From: Bordetella genomosp. 1
Lineage (GTDB): Bacteria > Pseudomonadota > Gammaproteobacteria > Burkholderiales > Burkholderiaceae_B
Assembly (NCBI RefSeq): GCF_002261335.1
Contig: NZ_NEVL01000003.1
Coordinates: 434,001 to 498,000 of the forward strand
DNA: 64,000 nucleotides
Direction of reading: 5' to 3'
In this document: one piece after another, positions 51,126 to 59,800 of the stretch
Numbering within the stretch: the stretch's first letter is position 1
Layout: each line of letters starts with the position of its first letter
Notes under the pieces: model-generated
The model's input: the letters and a program-made list of their open reading frames with translations, nothing else
What the model was told of the DNA's origin: nothing
Database searches by the model: none
Position numbers and translations under genes: made by a program

Positions 51126-51749
51126 ATGAACGATCGCAGTGCAGGTCTCACGCAGTCGCGCCGCGGCGCGCTGCCCCTGGCCATGGCACTGACCGCCGCG
51201 CTCGCCGCCGCGCTCGCGCTGGGCGGCTGCGCCGGCTCGCCGTCATCCCAGCGCAGCACGGGCGCGCAAGGCAGCAGCGCGGCGCAGATGACGCGCGAGG
51301 CCGAGACGGCGTTGCGCCAGCTTTACGCACAGACACCCAGCGCGCGCACGCTCGGCGACCGCGCCGTGGCCGTGCTGGTGTTCCCGTCCATCGTGAAGGC
51401 CGGCGTGCTGGTGGGCGGCGAGCACGGCACGGGCACCCTGCTGCGCAAAGGCAAGGAGCTGGGGCATTACGACATTTCGGCCGGCTCGTTCGGCCTGCAG
51501 GCAGGCATGCAGACCTTCAGCTACGCGCTGTTCTTCATGAACGAGGCCGCGCTGCGATATCTCGACCAGAGCGACGGCTGGGCCATCGGGGCCGGGCCCA
51601 GCGTGGTGGTCTGGGACCAGGCCGCGGCCGCCAGCGTGACCAGCACCACGCTGTCGCAGGACGTCTACGCCGTGCCGTTCGGACAAAAGGGGCTGATGGC
51701 CGGCATCGGGCTGGAAGGCTCGAAGATCACCCGGATCCACCCGCAATGA
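51126..51749 (+). CDS. SYLF (YSC84)-domain lipoprotein
   Basis: 207 residues from the ATG at 51126, behind GAGAGG. Lipobox LALGGC-A near residues 36-42, so it is a lipoprotein. The SYLF lipid-binding domain spans about 75-205 (AVAVLVFPSIVKAGVLVGGE, GHYDISAGSFGLQAGMQTFS, DVYAVPFGQKGLMAGIGLEG). In eukaryotes this domain binds phosphoinositides; in bacteria its role is unclear. Plus-strand neighbour of the DUF2092 and Pro-rich genes. Confidence 0.92.
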   Translation: MNDRSAGLTQSRRGALPLAMALTAALAAALALGGCAGSPSSQRSTGAQGSSAAQMTREAETALRQLYAQTPSARTLGDRAVAVLVFPSIVKAGVLVGGEHGTGTLLRKGKELGHYDISAGSFGLQAGMQTFSYALFFMNEAALRYLDQSDGWAIGAGPSVVVWDQAAAASVTSTTLSQDVYAVPFGQKGLMAGIGLEGSKITRIHPQ

Positions 51750-51820
51750 GCGCGGTGCCCCTGGTTGTGTGCGCAAGCAATCCGGCGCGCCCGCGCCCGC
51801 CCGTCCTCGGAGGAATCGCC

Positions 51821-52624
51821 ATGTTCAGACTGGCTTGCACCGCCGCGGCGCTGACCCTCGCGCTGCTCGGCGCCGCGCAGGCGCAGCCGGCCGTGCCCGA
51901 GGCGCGGGCACCGGCGGCCGAGGCGCGCGCGGTGGACCCGGCCGCCGTGCAGGCGCTGGCCCGCATGGGCGCGGCCCTGCGCGCGCTGCCCGCGTTTCAT
52001 GTGCACGCGCAATCATCGACCGACGCCGTGCTCGACACCGGCCAGAACGTGGCGGTGATCCACCGGACCGACCTCGACGTGCGCCGCCCGGACCGCGCCC
52101 GCGCCCGCATCCAGGGCAATGGCGCCGACAAGGGCATGGTGTACGACGGGCGTCACTTCACGCTCTACACCGCGGGCGCACCGGGCCGGCCCGGCTACTT
52201 CAGCACCCTGCCCGCGCCGCCCGACCTGGAGGCGCTGGTCGACTGGCTGGCGCGCGACTACGGCATCGAGCCGCCGCTGGCCGATCTGGTCTACTGGGGC
52301 CGATCGCCCGACGACGCCAGCCAGCTGGTCGACGCGCAGGCGCTGGGCGTGGACCGCATCGGCGGCCAGCTGTGCCATCACTATGCGTTCCGCCAGCCCG
52401 GGGTGGACTGGGAGCTCTGGGTGCAGGCGGGCGCGCGGCCACTGCCCTGCCGGCTGGTGTTGACCGACCCCTCGATGGTGTCGCGGCCGCGCCATCAGGT
52501 CGACTACACCTGGACCCTCGCGCCCGGCTTCGCCCCGGGCGCGTTCACCTTCCGGCCCGAGCCCGGCGCGCGCGCGTTGCCGCTGGAGGGCCCGACGCCG
52601 TCCGAACCGGGAGCGCCGCAATGA
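51821..52624 (+). CDS. DUF2092-domain secreted protein
   Basis: 267 residues from the ATG at 51821, behind GGAGGAATCGCC. Signal peptide 1-19 (AALTLALLGAAQA-QPA). The DUF2092 body resembles LolA/LolB-type half barrels: LPAFHVHAQSSTDAVLDTGQ, RPDRARARIQGNGADKGMVY, FYTAG-like strands and HHYAFRQPGVDWELWVQAGA. A periplasmic lipid- or lipoprotein-handling role is inferred only from that fold. Coupled by ATGA (52621) to the Pro-rich gene. Confidence 0.88.
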   Translation: MFRLACTAAALTLALLGAAQAQPAVPEARAPAAEARAVDPAAVQALARMGAALRALPAFHVHAQSSTDAVLDTGQNVAVIHRTDLDVRRPDRARARIQGNGADKGMVYDGRHFTLYTAGAPGRPGYFSTLPAPPDLEALVDWLARDYGIEPPLADLVYWGRSPDDASQLVDAQALGVDRIGGQLCHHYAFRQPGVDWELWVQAGARPLPCRLVLTDPSMVSRPRHQVDYTWTLAPGFAPGAFTFRPEPGARALPLEGPTPSEPGAPQ

Positions 52625-53352
52625 AGAAACCGGCCCTGATGCTTTGCGCCGCCAGCGTGGCGGCGGGCGCCCTCAGTCCGGACGCGGCTGCGTTCCGGGT
52701 GGTGGGCGGCGCGCGCAGCAGCCTGCACGGCGCGGGCGGCTATCACCACTTCGAGGGCGGCGGCGCCCATTTCAACGGCGCGAGACCGGCGCATTTCGGC
52801 GGTGGCGGCGCACAGCCGCATCCGGGTTTCCAGCCCGAGCCGCGCCCCATGCCCACGCCCGGCCCGCATCCCACGCCGCAGCCGGGACCTCACCCCGGCC
52901 CGCATCCGGAACCAGGCCCGCATCCCGGGCCGCATCCTGGGCCGCATCCTGGGCCGAATCCCGGCCCGCATCCTGGCCCGCATCCTGGCCCAAATCCGGG
53001 CCCGCCGCCCGGCCCGCATCCGGGCCCCCAGCCCGGACCGCCGCCCGGACCAGGACCGGGACCGCACCCCGGCCCGCCGCCCGGGCCCGGGCCGCACCCG
53101 CCGGGTCCCTATCCGTACTATCCGCCTCCGCCGCCCGACCCCTGGGGCTGGGGCTGGTACGACCCGGTGGCGGTGGGCGTGACGGTCGGCGTGACTGCGG
53201 CCGTGATCGGCGCCATGGTGGCGTCGCTGCCGCCCGGGTGCACGAGCGTGCAGGTCAACGGCATCGCCTACCAGCAATGCGGTTCGACCTGGTACCAGCC
53301 GGTCTATGTGGGCACGACCGTGCAGTTCAAGGTGGTGGCCGCACCGCGCTGA
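52621..53352 (+). CDS. Secreted Pro/Gly/His-repeat protein with DUF6515-like C-terminus
   Basis: 243 residues. Signal peptide about 1-24. A His/Gly-rich segment (GGYHHFEGGGAHFNGA) precedes about 100 residues of PGPHP-type repeats (66-173). Then come a hydrophobic stretch (VAVGVTVGVTAAVIGAMVAS) and a C-terminal domain with two cysteines (GCTSVQVNGIAYQQCGSTWY, VGTTVQFKVVAAP) as in DUF6515 proteins. The repeat may cross the cell wall or bind metal through its histidines. Coupled to the DUF2092 gene; it converges on the barrel protein gene. Confidence 0.85.
   Translation: MKKPALMLCAASVAAGALSPDAAAFRVVGGARSSLHGAGGYHHFEGGGAHFNGARPAHFGGGGAQPHPGFQPEPRPMPTPGPHPTPQPGPHPGPHPEPGPHPGPHPGPHPGPNPGPHPGPHPGPNPGPPPGPHPGPQPGPPPGPGPGPHPGPPPGPGPHPPGPYPYYPPPPPDPWGWGWYDPVAVGVTVGVTAAVIGAMVASLPPGCTSVQVNGIAYQQCGSTWYQPVYVGTTVQFKVVAAPR
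52846..53139 (+). repeat. Coding tandem repeat (Pro-Gly-Pro-His units)
   Basis: Units such as GGGCCGCATCCTGGGCC recur head to tail, with CATCC and AATCC variants. They encode PGPHPGPNPG runs of the preceding entry. Near-identical copies around 52920-52990 are prone to slippage in multiples of six bases or more, all in frame. Confidence 0.85.
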
Positions 53353-53379
53353 GCGATGCGGCGCGCAACGGGCAGCGCG

Positions 53380-54528
53380 CTAGCGCCAGGCGCTGCCCAC
53401 CTGGATGTAGAAGGCGTTCTGCTGGCTGCTGTGCGCCACGTCCACGCCCACCGACAGCCCGAGCTTGCGCGCGATCAGGTAGCGAAAGCCGGCGCCCACG
53501 CTCGACACGCTGGAGGCCTCGCCGAAGGTCTTCCAGTTGCCATAGGCCTTGCCCACGCCCGTGAAGCCCAGCAGCGACCAGCGCGGCGTGAGGGCGTAGC
53601 GCAGCTCCACTTCGCCGGTGAGCACGCTGCGATCCTGGTAGCGGCCGCGCGCCACGCCGCGCAGGTCGATGTAGGGCTGCGCGTAGAACGGCACCGTGCC
53701 CGAGGTGGTCTGGCCGTCGCCGCGCAGCCCCAGCGTCCATTTCTGCGCGATCGGCAGCCAGGTATAGGCGCGCAGCCGGTAGCTTTCGTAGTCCTGGTCG
53801 CTGCCGGCCCAGCCGCGCGCGAACTGGGCCTCGAACTCGCCGTAGCTGCCGCGCGTGGGATAGAACATGTTGTCGCGGTTGTCGTAGTCGATCACCAGGC
53901 CGGCCTTGCCGATGTGCTTGTCGAGCTCGGCGCGCGACAGCTCGGTGGCGCGCTCCCCGGTGAAGCGGGTCTCCGAGCGCATGTAGGTGTAGCGCGGGCC
54001 CACGTACCAGTGGCTGTCGCCGATCCGCGCCAGCAGCTGCTGCACCAGGAACGTGCCCTTGATCTCGTAGCTGCGGCCGCGGTTGAGCATGCCGTAGTAG
54101 TCCAGGTTCATGCGGCCCTGTGCCAGCGCGCCGAGATAGCGGTAGCGATCGCCATCCCAGGTGTGGAAGTGGAACAGGCCGCCGCCGCGCGAGCCGTTTT
54201 CGGTCATCATGCCGCCCACGCCGGTGATGTTGGGCGGCGCGACCGACTCGCCGCGCGCCTTGGCCTGCGCGCCCGCCTCGGCCATGGATTCGGAGAAGTA
54301 CAGCAGCATCAGGCCGCCGCCATAGCCGACCGCGGGCTCGGTGATGAGCGCCGGCACCGGCATCACGCCGCGGTGATGCAGCAGGAAGTCGCTGATGTCG
54401 AAGGCGCCATCCTCCGGATCGCGCCACGACAGGCCTTCCGCCGCGGCGCCTTGCACGGCCAGCGCGGCCATCAGCGCGGCGACGCGCCGTGCCCGCCGCG
54501 CGGCCGGCCGCCCTGCCCGCGCCGTCAT
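53380..54528 (-). CDS. BamA/TamA-family outer-membrane barrel protein without POTRA domains
   Basis: 382 residues from the ATG at 54528. Signal peptide about 1-30 (VAALMAALAVQGAAA-EG). The body is a 16-strand-type surface antigen barrel: VPALITEPAVGYGGGLMLLY, AGLVIDYDNRDNMFYPTRGS, TWLPIAQKWTLGLRGDGQTT, VGAGFRYLIARKLGLSVGVD, ending VGSAWR. There is no room for POTRA repeats, so it is not an assembly factor of the BamA type. It overlaps the fused spermidine-synthase-like gene by 4 bases and ends the minus-strand operon. Confidence 0.88.
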   Translation of the reverse strand: MTARAGRPAARRARRVAALMAALAVQGAAAEGLSWRDPEDGAFDISDFLLHHRGVMPVPALITEPAVGYGGGLMLLYFSESMAEAGAQAKARGESVAPPNITGVGGMMTENGSRGGGLFHFHTWDGDRYRYLGALAQGRMNLDYYGMLNRGRSYEIKGTFLVQQLLARIGDSHWYVGPRYTYMRSETRFTGERATELSRAELDKHIGKAGLVIDYDNRDNMFYPTRGSYGEFEAQFARGWAGSDQDYESYRLRAYTWLPIAQKWTLGLRGDGQTTSGTVPFYAQPYIDLRGVARGRYQDRSVLTGEVELRYALTPRWSLLGFTGVGKAYGNWKTFGEASSVSSVGAGFRYLIARKLGLSVGVDVAHSSQQNAFYIQVGSAWR

Positions 54529-57044
54529 GGCGCCTCCCGGCGCGACTGCCCGGCCAGGAACCAGTTCACGTAGGGGTTGTCGCCGGCGCCCCGCCCCAGC
54601 GCCACCGCGTCGCGCGCCCAGGCCTCGCGGTCGCCGCGGTAGGCGGACAGCGCGGCGCGATACAGCAGGTCCAGCACCGCGCGTTCGCGTTGCATCGCCG
54701 TGTCCAGCGCCGGGTCCGCGCCCAGCAGCGGCGGCGGCTCGCGCAGGGCCAGCAGCGCCGGCAGGCTGCGGGTCAGCTCGCGCGGCCGGACCCAGGTCGC
54801 GTATTCGATGGCGGGCCGGTCGTCGGTCACGGCCGCCGTGCCGGCGGCGAATCGCTCGAGCCCCGCGCGGCCCGTGACCCAGGTGGCCAGCAGCCCGGCC
54901 GCGCCGTTCACGCCCACCTCCGCGAGCGCGTCGCGCAGCGCCGGCTGCGCCATGCGGGCCGCGATCCGCCGTGCGTCCAGCGGCATCGGCTGCATCGATC
55001 CGACCAGCAGCATCTCGTGCACCTCGGTACTCCACAGCGTGGCGTGCGGGAACACGGCAAGAAAGCTGGCGACCAGCGCCTGGGTGTCTTCGAGGTTCTG
55101 CGTGGGCAGGGGCAGCCACTGCGCCACGATGCCGCCGGGCTGCAGGCGTTGTGCGGCCAGCGCGTAGAAATCCTGTGAATACAGGTTCACCACGCCTGCG
55201 GCCGAGGGCGGCGGCGGCTCCAGCGTGATGAGGTCGTAGCGCTCGCGGCTCGCCAGCAGCTCGCGCCGGCCGTCGCGCAGCCGGATCTCCAGCCCGGGAT
55301 CCTGGCTCGCCCCATAAGTGCCCTTGAACAACGGCCCGGCCGCCACCACGCCGGGCAGCAGCTCGGCCACCACGCGCTTGCGCAGATCGGGATGGCGCGA
55401 CAGCGCGCCCGCGGTGATGCCGGTGCCATAGCCGATCACCAGCGCCGAGCGCGGCTCGCCCGTGTGCACGATGAGGGGCAGCAGCGCCTGCAGCCGCATG
55501 TAGCGCAGCGACGGCATCGCGTCGCCCGAGTTCGACACGCCCTGGATGTAGAGGCGGCGGAAACGCCGATCGCCCTCGCCGCGCTCGACCACGGCCACCG
55601 TGCCGCCGTGCGTCTCCTGGTAGAACAGCAGCGCCGCGCCCTGCCCGCCCGGCAGCAGCCGCGCCAGATGATCCGGCGGCAGGGTCCAGCCGATCATGGC
55701 GACGGCGGGCACCAGCGCCAGCGCGATGCCGCGCGCCTGGGCCGCCGTGCCGCCGGCGCGCCAGACCGCCGCGGCGCCGACCAGGCAGGCGGCCAGCGCC
55801 AGGCCGGCCAGCGTGCGCACCACGCCGAACACCGGCAGCAGCACGAAGCCGGTGAGCAGCGAGCCGGCGATGCCGCCCAGCGTGTTGGCGGCCAGCAGCG
55901 CGCCGGCCGCCCGGGCCGCGCTGGCGCGCGCGGCCACGATGCGCAGCACCGCCGGAAACGCGGCGCCCAGCAGGAAGGTGGGGACGAACACCACCACCAG
56001 TCCCGCCAGCGCGAAGCGCGCGCTCATGCCGGCCATCCGGCTGTCGGTGGCGCGCCACGCGGCCATCTCAGCCCAGGTCTGCGCCTGCACCAGCCAGCGG
56101 CCCAGCAGCGCGACTTCGACCAGCGCCACCACCCCGGCGAGGGCGACCAGGAAGCCGAACACGCGCCATGGATCGCCCAGGCGGTGGCCGACGCGCGCAT
56201 GCACGGCCGCGCCCAGCGCCAGCCCGGCCAGGTAGACCGCCAGCACGATAGAGAAGGCAAAGGCGCGGGTGCTCATGAACGGCACCACCATCTGCGACCA
56301 CAGGATCTCGTAGCCCAGCGCGAGCGCGCCGGCCGCGCCGTACAGGGCGATCGCGAACCGCGCCTCGCCGTCCAGCGGCCCGACCGGCGCGGCGGGCGCT
56401 GCCTCCGCGGCCTGCGCCCGCCGGCTCCAGAGCCAGGCGCCGGCGCCGGCCGCCAGGTTGAACGCCGCGGCCGCCCAGGCGGTGCCGGACACGCCGAGGG
56501 CCGGGATCAACACGAAGGCGGGCAGCAAGGCGCCCGCGATGGCGCCGGCCGTGTTGGCCGCGTACAGCGTGCCGCCGGCACGCGCGGCCGCCGCGCCGCC
56601 CACCGCGCGCAGCATGGCGGGCACGGTCGCGCCCATCAGCAGCGGCGTGATGCCGACCACCACGAACAGCAGCACCCAGGCCAGGATGCCGTCGTAGGCC
56701 GCAAAGGCCGGGGCGGCGCGCGCCAGCACCGCCGTCACGACGACGCCCAGCCCGGCCGCGCCCAGCTCGAGCGCGGCAAAGAAGCGCAGCGGCCGGGCGC
56801 TCGCGGCGGCGCGGCGGCCGAGCCGCCACGCGCCCAGCGCCAGGCCGAGAAAAAAGGCGCTCACGGCGACGGCGATGGCATGTGCCTCGACCCCGACGAT
56901 GAGCGAAAGCTGCTTGATCCAAAGGATCTGGAAGATCAGCGACGCGGTGCCCGACAGGGCCAACAGGCCGCCTGCCACGACCATCCCGGCCCCGGCCCGG
57001 TCATGCCGCAACGCCGTGCCACTCATGATGCTCGCACCCTGCAT
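54525..57044 (-). CDS. Fused membrane transporter-like / spermidine-synthase-like protein
   Basis: 839 residues from the ATG at 57044, with AGGGGA just upstream. The N-terminal ~450 residues hold about 12 membrane helices (GLLALSGTASLIFQILWIKQ, VLLFVVVGITPLLMGATVPA, ANTLGGIAGSLLTGFVLLPV). The C-terminal domain has the spermidine-synthase Rossmann fold (ALVIGYGTGITAGALSRHPD, NLYSQDFYALAAQRLQPGGI). The usual acidic site reads LITLEPPPPSAAGVVNL, so aminopropyl transfer is doubtful. It may modify a membrane or exported substrate. It lies between the arylsulfatase and barrel genes in one operon. Confidence 0.9.
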   Translation of the reverse strand: MQGASIMSGTALRHDRAGAGMVVAGGLLALSGTASLIFQILWIKQLSLIVGVEAHAIAVAVSAFFLGLALGAWRLGRRAAASARPLRFFAALELGAAGLGVVVTAVLARAAPAFAAYDGILAWVLLFVVVGITPLLMGATVPAMLRAVGGAAAARAGGTLYAANTAGAIAGALLPAFVLIPALGVSGTAWAAAAFNLAAGAGAWLWSRRAQAAEAAPAAPVGPLDGEARFAIALYGAAGALALGYEILWSQMVVPFMSTRAFAFSIVLAVYLAGLALGAAVHARVGHRLGDPWRVFGFLVALAGVVALVEVALLGRWLVQAQTWAEMAAWRATDSRMAGMSARFALAGLVVVFVPTFLLGAAFPAVLRIVAARASAARAAGALLAANTLGGIAGSLLTGFVLLPVFGVVRTLAGLALAACLVGAAAVWRAGGTAAQARGIALALVPAVAMIGWTLPPDHLARLLPGGQGAALLFYQETHGGTVAVVERGEGDRRFRRLYIQGVSNSGDAMPSLRYMRLQALLPLIVHTGEPRSALVIGYGTGITAGALSRHPDLRKRVVAELLPGVVAAGPLFKGTYGASQDPGLEIRLRDGRRELLASRERYDLITLEPPPPSAAGVVNLYSQDFYALAAQRLQPGGIVAQWLPLPTQNLEDTQALVASFLAVFPHATLWSTEVHEMLLVGSMQPMPLDARRIAARMAQPALRDALAEVGVNGAAGLLATWVTGRAGLERFAAGTAAVTDDRPAIEYATWVRPRELTRSLPALLALREPPPLLGADPALDTAMQRERAVLDLLYRAALSAYRGDREAWARDAVALGRGAGDNPYVNWFLAGQSRREAP

Positions 57045-57095
57045 GTGTTCCCCTGGATGGTGCGCGCCCGGGCCGGGCCCGGACGCGCGTGCCGC

Positions 57096-58733
57096 TTACT
57101 TGGCCTGCTTGGCCTGTTTTTCCTGCTCTTCGAAGTGCTTTTCCATCGACTTCTTCACGCGTTCCTGCACCTGGTCCACGCTGAAGCTGGCCGGCCGCTG
57201 GCTGGGCGGATAGGTCACGAAGGTCTCGAGGAATTCCGAGGCCTTCATGGTCGCGATCGCGGTCAGGTAGGAGTTGGTGGCGAGCCAGTCGTTGTACTGG
57301 TCGGACGTGATGTCGGCCCGCTCATACGGGTCCATGCGCAGGTTGAAGATCTTCGGCACCCGCAGGCACACGAACGGGTCCTGCCAGATGTTGAAGTTGC
57401 CGGGCGCGCGCTGTTCGCAGAACACCGCCTTCCAGTTGCCCCAGCGCATCCCCACCAGCATGCCGTCGTCGTTGAAGTAGAAGAACTCGTCGCGCGCGCT
57501 CTTCTCGCTCTTGCCCTTGAGGTAGTCGAGCTGGTTGAAGCCATCGAGGTGGACGCGGAAGTTGGTCTTGCCCCCCTGCGGCGTCCAGCCCTTGAGCAGA
57601 CGATCCTTGATGTCGGTATCGCCCACCGCGGCCAGCAAGGTCGGGAACCAGTCCATGCCCGAGACCATCTCGTTCTTCACCACCCCGGCCGGGATCTGGC
57701 CCGGCCAGCGCACCATGGCCGGCACCCGGAACGCGCCCTCCCAGTTCGAGTCCTTCTCGCTGCGGAACGGCGTGGTCGCGGCATCGGGCCAGGTGAACGC
57801 ATTGGGCCCGTTGTCGGTGGTGTAGATCACGATGGTGTTGTCGGCGATGCCCATGTCGTCGAGCTTCTTGAGCAGCTTGCCCACGTCCTGGTCATGCTCC
57901 CACATGCCATCGGCGTAGTCGTTGCCCGGCATGCCGCTCTTGCCCTTGTGCTCGGGCCGGATGTGCGTGTAGATGTGCATGCGCGTGGTGTTCATCCACA
58001 CGAAGAACGGCGTGTCGCTCTTGCCGTGCTTGTCGATGTAGTCGAGCGCGGCGCCCACGGTCTCGTCGTCGATCGTCTCCATGCGCTTCTTGGTGAGCGC
58101 GCCGGTGTCCTCGACCTTTCCGTCGGCGCTGGCCTTCACCACGCCGCGCGGCGAGAAGTTCTTCACGTAGGGATCGTTGGGGTCCTTGGGCCAGTACGGC
58201 CGCTCCGGCTCTTCCTCGGCGTTCAGGTGGTACAGATTGCCGAAGAACTCGTCGAAGCCGTGGTTGGTCGGCAGGTACTCGTCCTTGTCGCCGAGGTGGT
58301 TCTTGCCGAACTGCGCGGTGTTGTAGCCGTGCGATTTCAGGGCCTGGGCGATCGTGATGTCGCCCTTCTGCAGGCCGACCGAGGCGCCGGGCGCGCCCAC
58401 CTTCGACAGGCCGGTGCGCAGCGGCGACTGGCCCGTGATGAACGACGAGCGCCCCGCCGTGCAGCTGTTTTCCGCGTAGTAGTCGGTGAACATCGCCCCT
58501 TCCTTGGCGATGCGGTCGATGTTGGGCGTCTTGTACCCCACCAGGCCGTGGGTGTAGGCGCTGATGTTCGACTGGCCGATGTCGTCACCGAAGATGACGA
58601 GGATGTTGGGCTTCTTGGCCGGGCCGCCGTCCTTGGCGGCGGGTTGCGTCTGCGATTGGGCGTGCGCCGCGCAGGCCAGCATGGCCCCGCCCAGCGCAAG
58701 CACGGTCTTGCCTATCAAGTGTCTGACTCTCAT
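57096..58733 (-). CDS. Periplasmic arylsulfatase
   Basis: 545 residues. Signal peptide 1-25 (LALGGAMLACAAHA-QSQ). Sulfatase fold with metal Asp pair in NILVIFGDDIGQ (50-51), the formylglycine site Cys91 in NSCTAGRSSFITG, Lys/His in FGKNHLGDKDEYLP and the second metal site in IYTTDNGPNAFTWP. The site is C-x-A-x-R rather than the commoner C-x-P-x-R; both are known substrates of formylglycine-forming enzymes, and none is encoded in the window. It hydrolyses sulfate esters or possibly phosphonate/choline esters. Gap of 51 bases to the next gene downstream and 41 to the HAD gene upstream. Confidence 0.94.
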   Translation of the reverse strand: MRVRHLIGKTVLALGGAMLACAAHAQSQTQPAAKDGGPAKKPNILVIFGDDIGQSNISAYTHGLVGYKTPNIDRIAKEGAMFTDYYAENSCTAGRSSFITGQSPLRTGLSKVGAPGASVGLQKGDITIAQALKSHGYNTAQFGKNHLGDKDEYLPTNHGFDEFFGNLYHLNAEEEPERPYWPKDPNDPYVKNFSPRGVVKASADGKVEDTGALTKKRMETIDDETVGAALDYIDKHGKSDTPFFVWMNTTRMHIYTHIRPEHKGKSGMPGNDYADGMWEHDQDVGKLLKKLDDMGIADNTIVIYTTDNGPNAFTWPDAATTPFRSEKDSNWEGAFRVPAMVRWPGQIPAGVVKNEMVSGMDWFPTLLAAVGDTDIKDRLLKGWTPQGGKTNFRVHLDGFNQLDYLKGKSEKSARDEFFYFNDDGMLVGMRWGNWKAVFCEQRAPGNFNIWQDPFVCLRVPKIFNLRMDPYERADITSDQYNDWLATNSYLTAIATMKASEFLETFVTYPPSQRPASFSVDQVQERVKKSMEKHFEEQEKQAKQAK

Positions 58734-58774
58734 GACTGCTCTCTCCTTGCCCCGCGGGCATCACCTTCCAACAA

Positions 58775-59800
58775 TCATTGCTGCTCAAACGCGTAAACAC
58801 GACTCCATGCTTCTTGCATATCGACCACCAGCCAACCCTGCTGGCGTGCCAGATCCAATGCCTTGTCCAGGCGGCCGATCTTCGACTCGCGGTCATAGGC
58901 CCATTCGCGCGCCGCGTCGGTGTGGTGCACCAGCGCGGCCAGGCGCTTGCCCGAGCCGCCCATCGTCCACTGCAGCATCTCCAGGTCGCCGTCGGAGTTG
59001 CCGAAGGCCAGGATGGGCCGCTTGCCGATGTGGCGCTGGATCGCCACCGGCTTGCCGGGGCCATCGTCGTTGAAGTCCAGGCGCGGCTGGCGCGTCAGGG
59101 TGGGCACGCCGTTCTCCACCGAATACGCCAGGCCGAAGTGGCTGCCGATCACCTGTTGCGGCGGGATGCCATAGGCCTGCTGGGTCCAGGCCCGCATGAA
59201 GTCGGTGTCGCCGCCCGACACGATGTAGGTCTGGAATTGATGCGCGCGCAGGTAATCCAGCAGCGCGTGCATTGGCGCGTACGTCATCTGCGTGTAGGGC
59301 TGGCCGGTGCGGGGATGGCGCGCGCTGGCGGTCCAGTGCTGCACCCGCTGCGTGAAGACCTCGGTGCTCATGCCCGAGTGCGTCACGCCCACGATCTGCA
59401 TCAGCCCCTTCTCGCCGCTGCGCGCCACGCCCGCCATGTCGCCGGCCAGCACGCTCTTGAAGGGCTCCTGCGTGGTCCAGGCGGGATGCTCGGGCGCCAT
59501 GCGCCGCACCTCGTCCAGCGCGAACTGGACCTGGAAGTACACCGGCTGCTCCGACCACAGCGTGCCGTCGTTGTCGAACACCGCGATGCGGTCGGCCGGC
59601 GCGACATAATCGGGCCCCGGCGTGGTGACGGCCTGCACGAACGCCACCAGCGTGCTGCGCGCGGGGCCGGGCTTCCAGCCCTCGAGCGCGCTCTCCGGGG
59701 TGTCGGAGGGTTTGCTGGCGCCGCATGCGGCCAGCAGCAGCAGGCTGGCGAGGGCCAGCGTGGCGGCGGCGCGCTGCGCCAGGGAGCGGACAGGGGTCAT
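58775..59800 (-). CDS. HAD-superfamily phosphatase, lipoprotein
   Basis: 341 residues from the ATG at 59800. Lipobox LLLAAC-G at about 21-26 anchors it in the envelope. HAD motifs: I AVFDNDGTLWSEQP, II YIVSGGDTDFM, and III/IV ILAFGNSDGDLEML, all with the catalytic acids present. The insertion between I and II is long (APEHPAWTTQEPFKSVL...). It would remove phosphate from a periplasmic substrate. It overlaps BatD by 4 bases and precedes the arylsulfatase. Confidence 0.92.
   Translation of the reverse strand: MTPVRSLAQRAAATLALASLLLLAACGASKPSDTPESALEGWKPGPARSTLVAFVQAVTTPGPDYVAPADRIAVFDNDGTLWSEQPVYFQVQFALDEVRRMAPEHPAWTTQEPFKSVLAGDMAGVARSGEKGLMQIVGVTHSGMSTEVFTQRVQHWTASARHPRTGQPYTQMTYAPMHALLDYLRAHQFQTYIVSGGDTDFMRAWTQQAYGIPPQQVIGSHFGLAYSVENGVPTLTRQPRLDFNDDGPGKPVAIQRHIGKRPILAFGNSDGDLEMLQWTMGGSGKRLAALVHHTDAAREWAYDRESKIGRLDKALDLARQQGWLVVDMQEAWSRVYAFEQQ

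Noticed and set aside
55392-58796. A 1134-codon open frame on the plus strand opposite the sulfatase and fusion genes
   Set aside because: Composition is Arg/His/Gly/Ala low complexity with no domain; it mirrors the GC-rich third positions of the real minus-strand genes.
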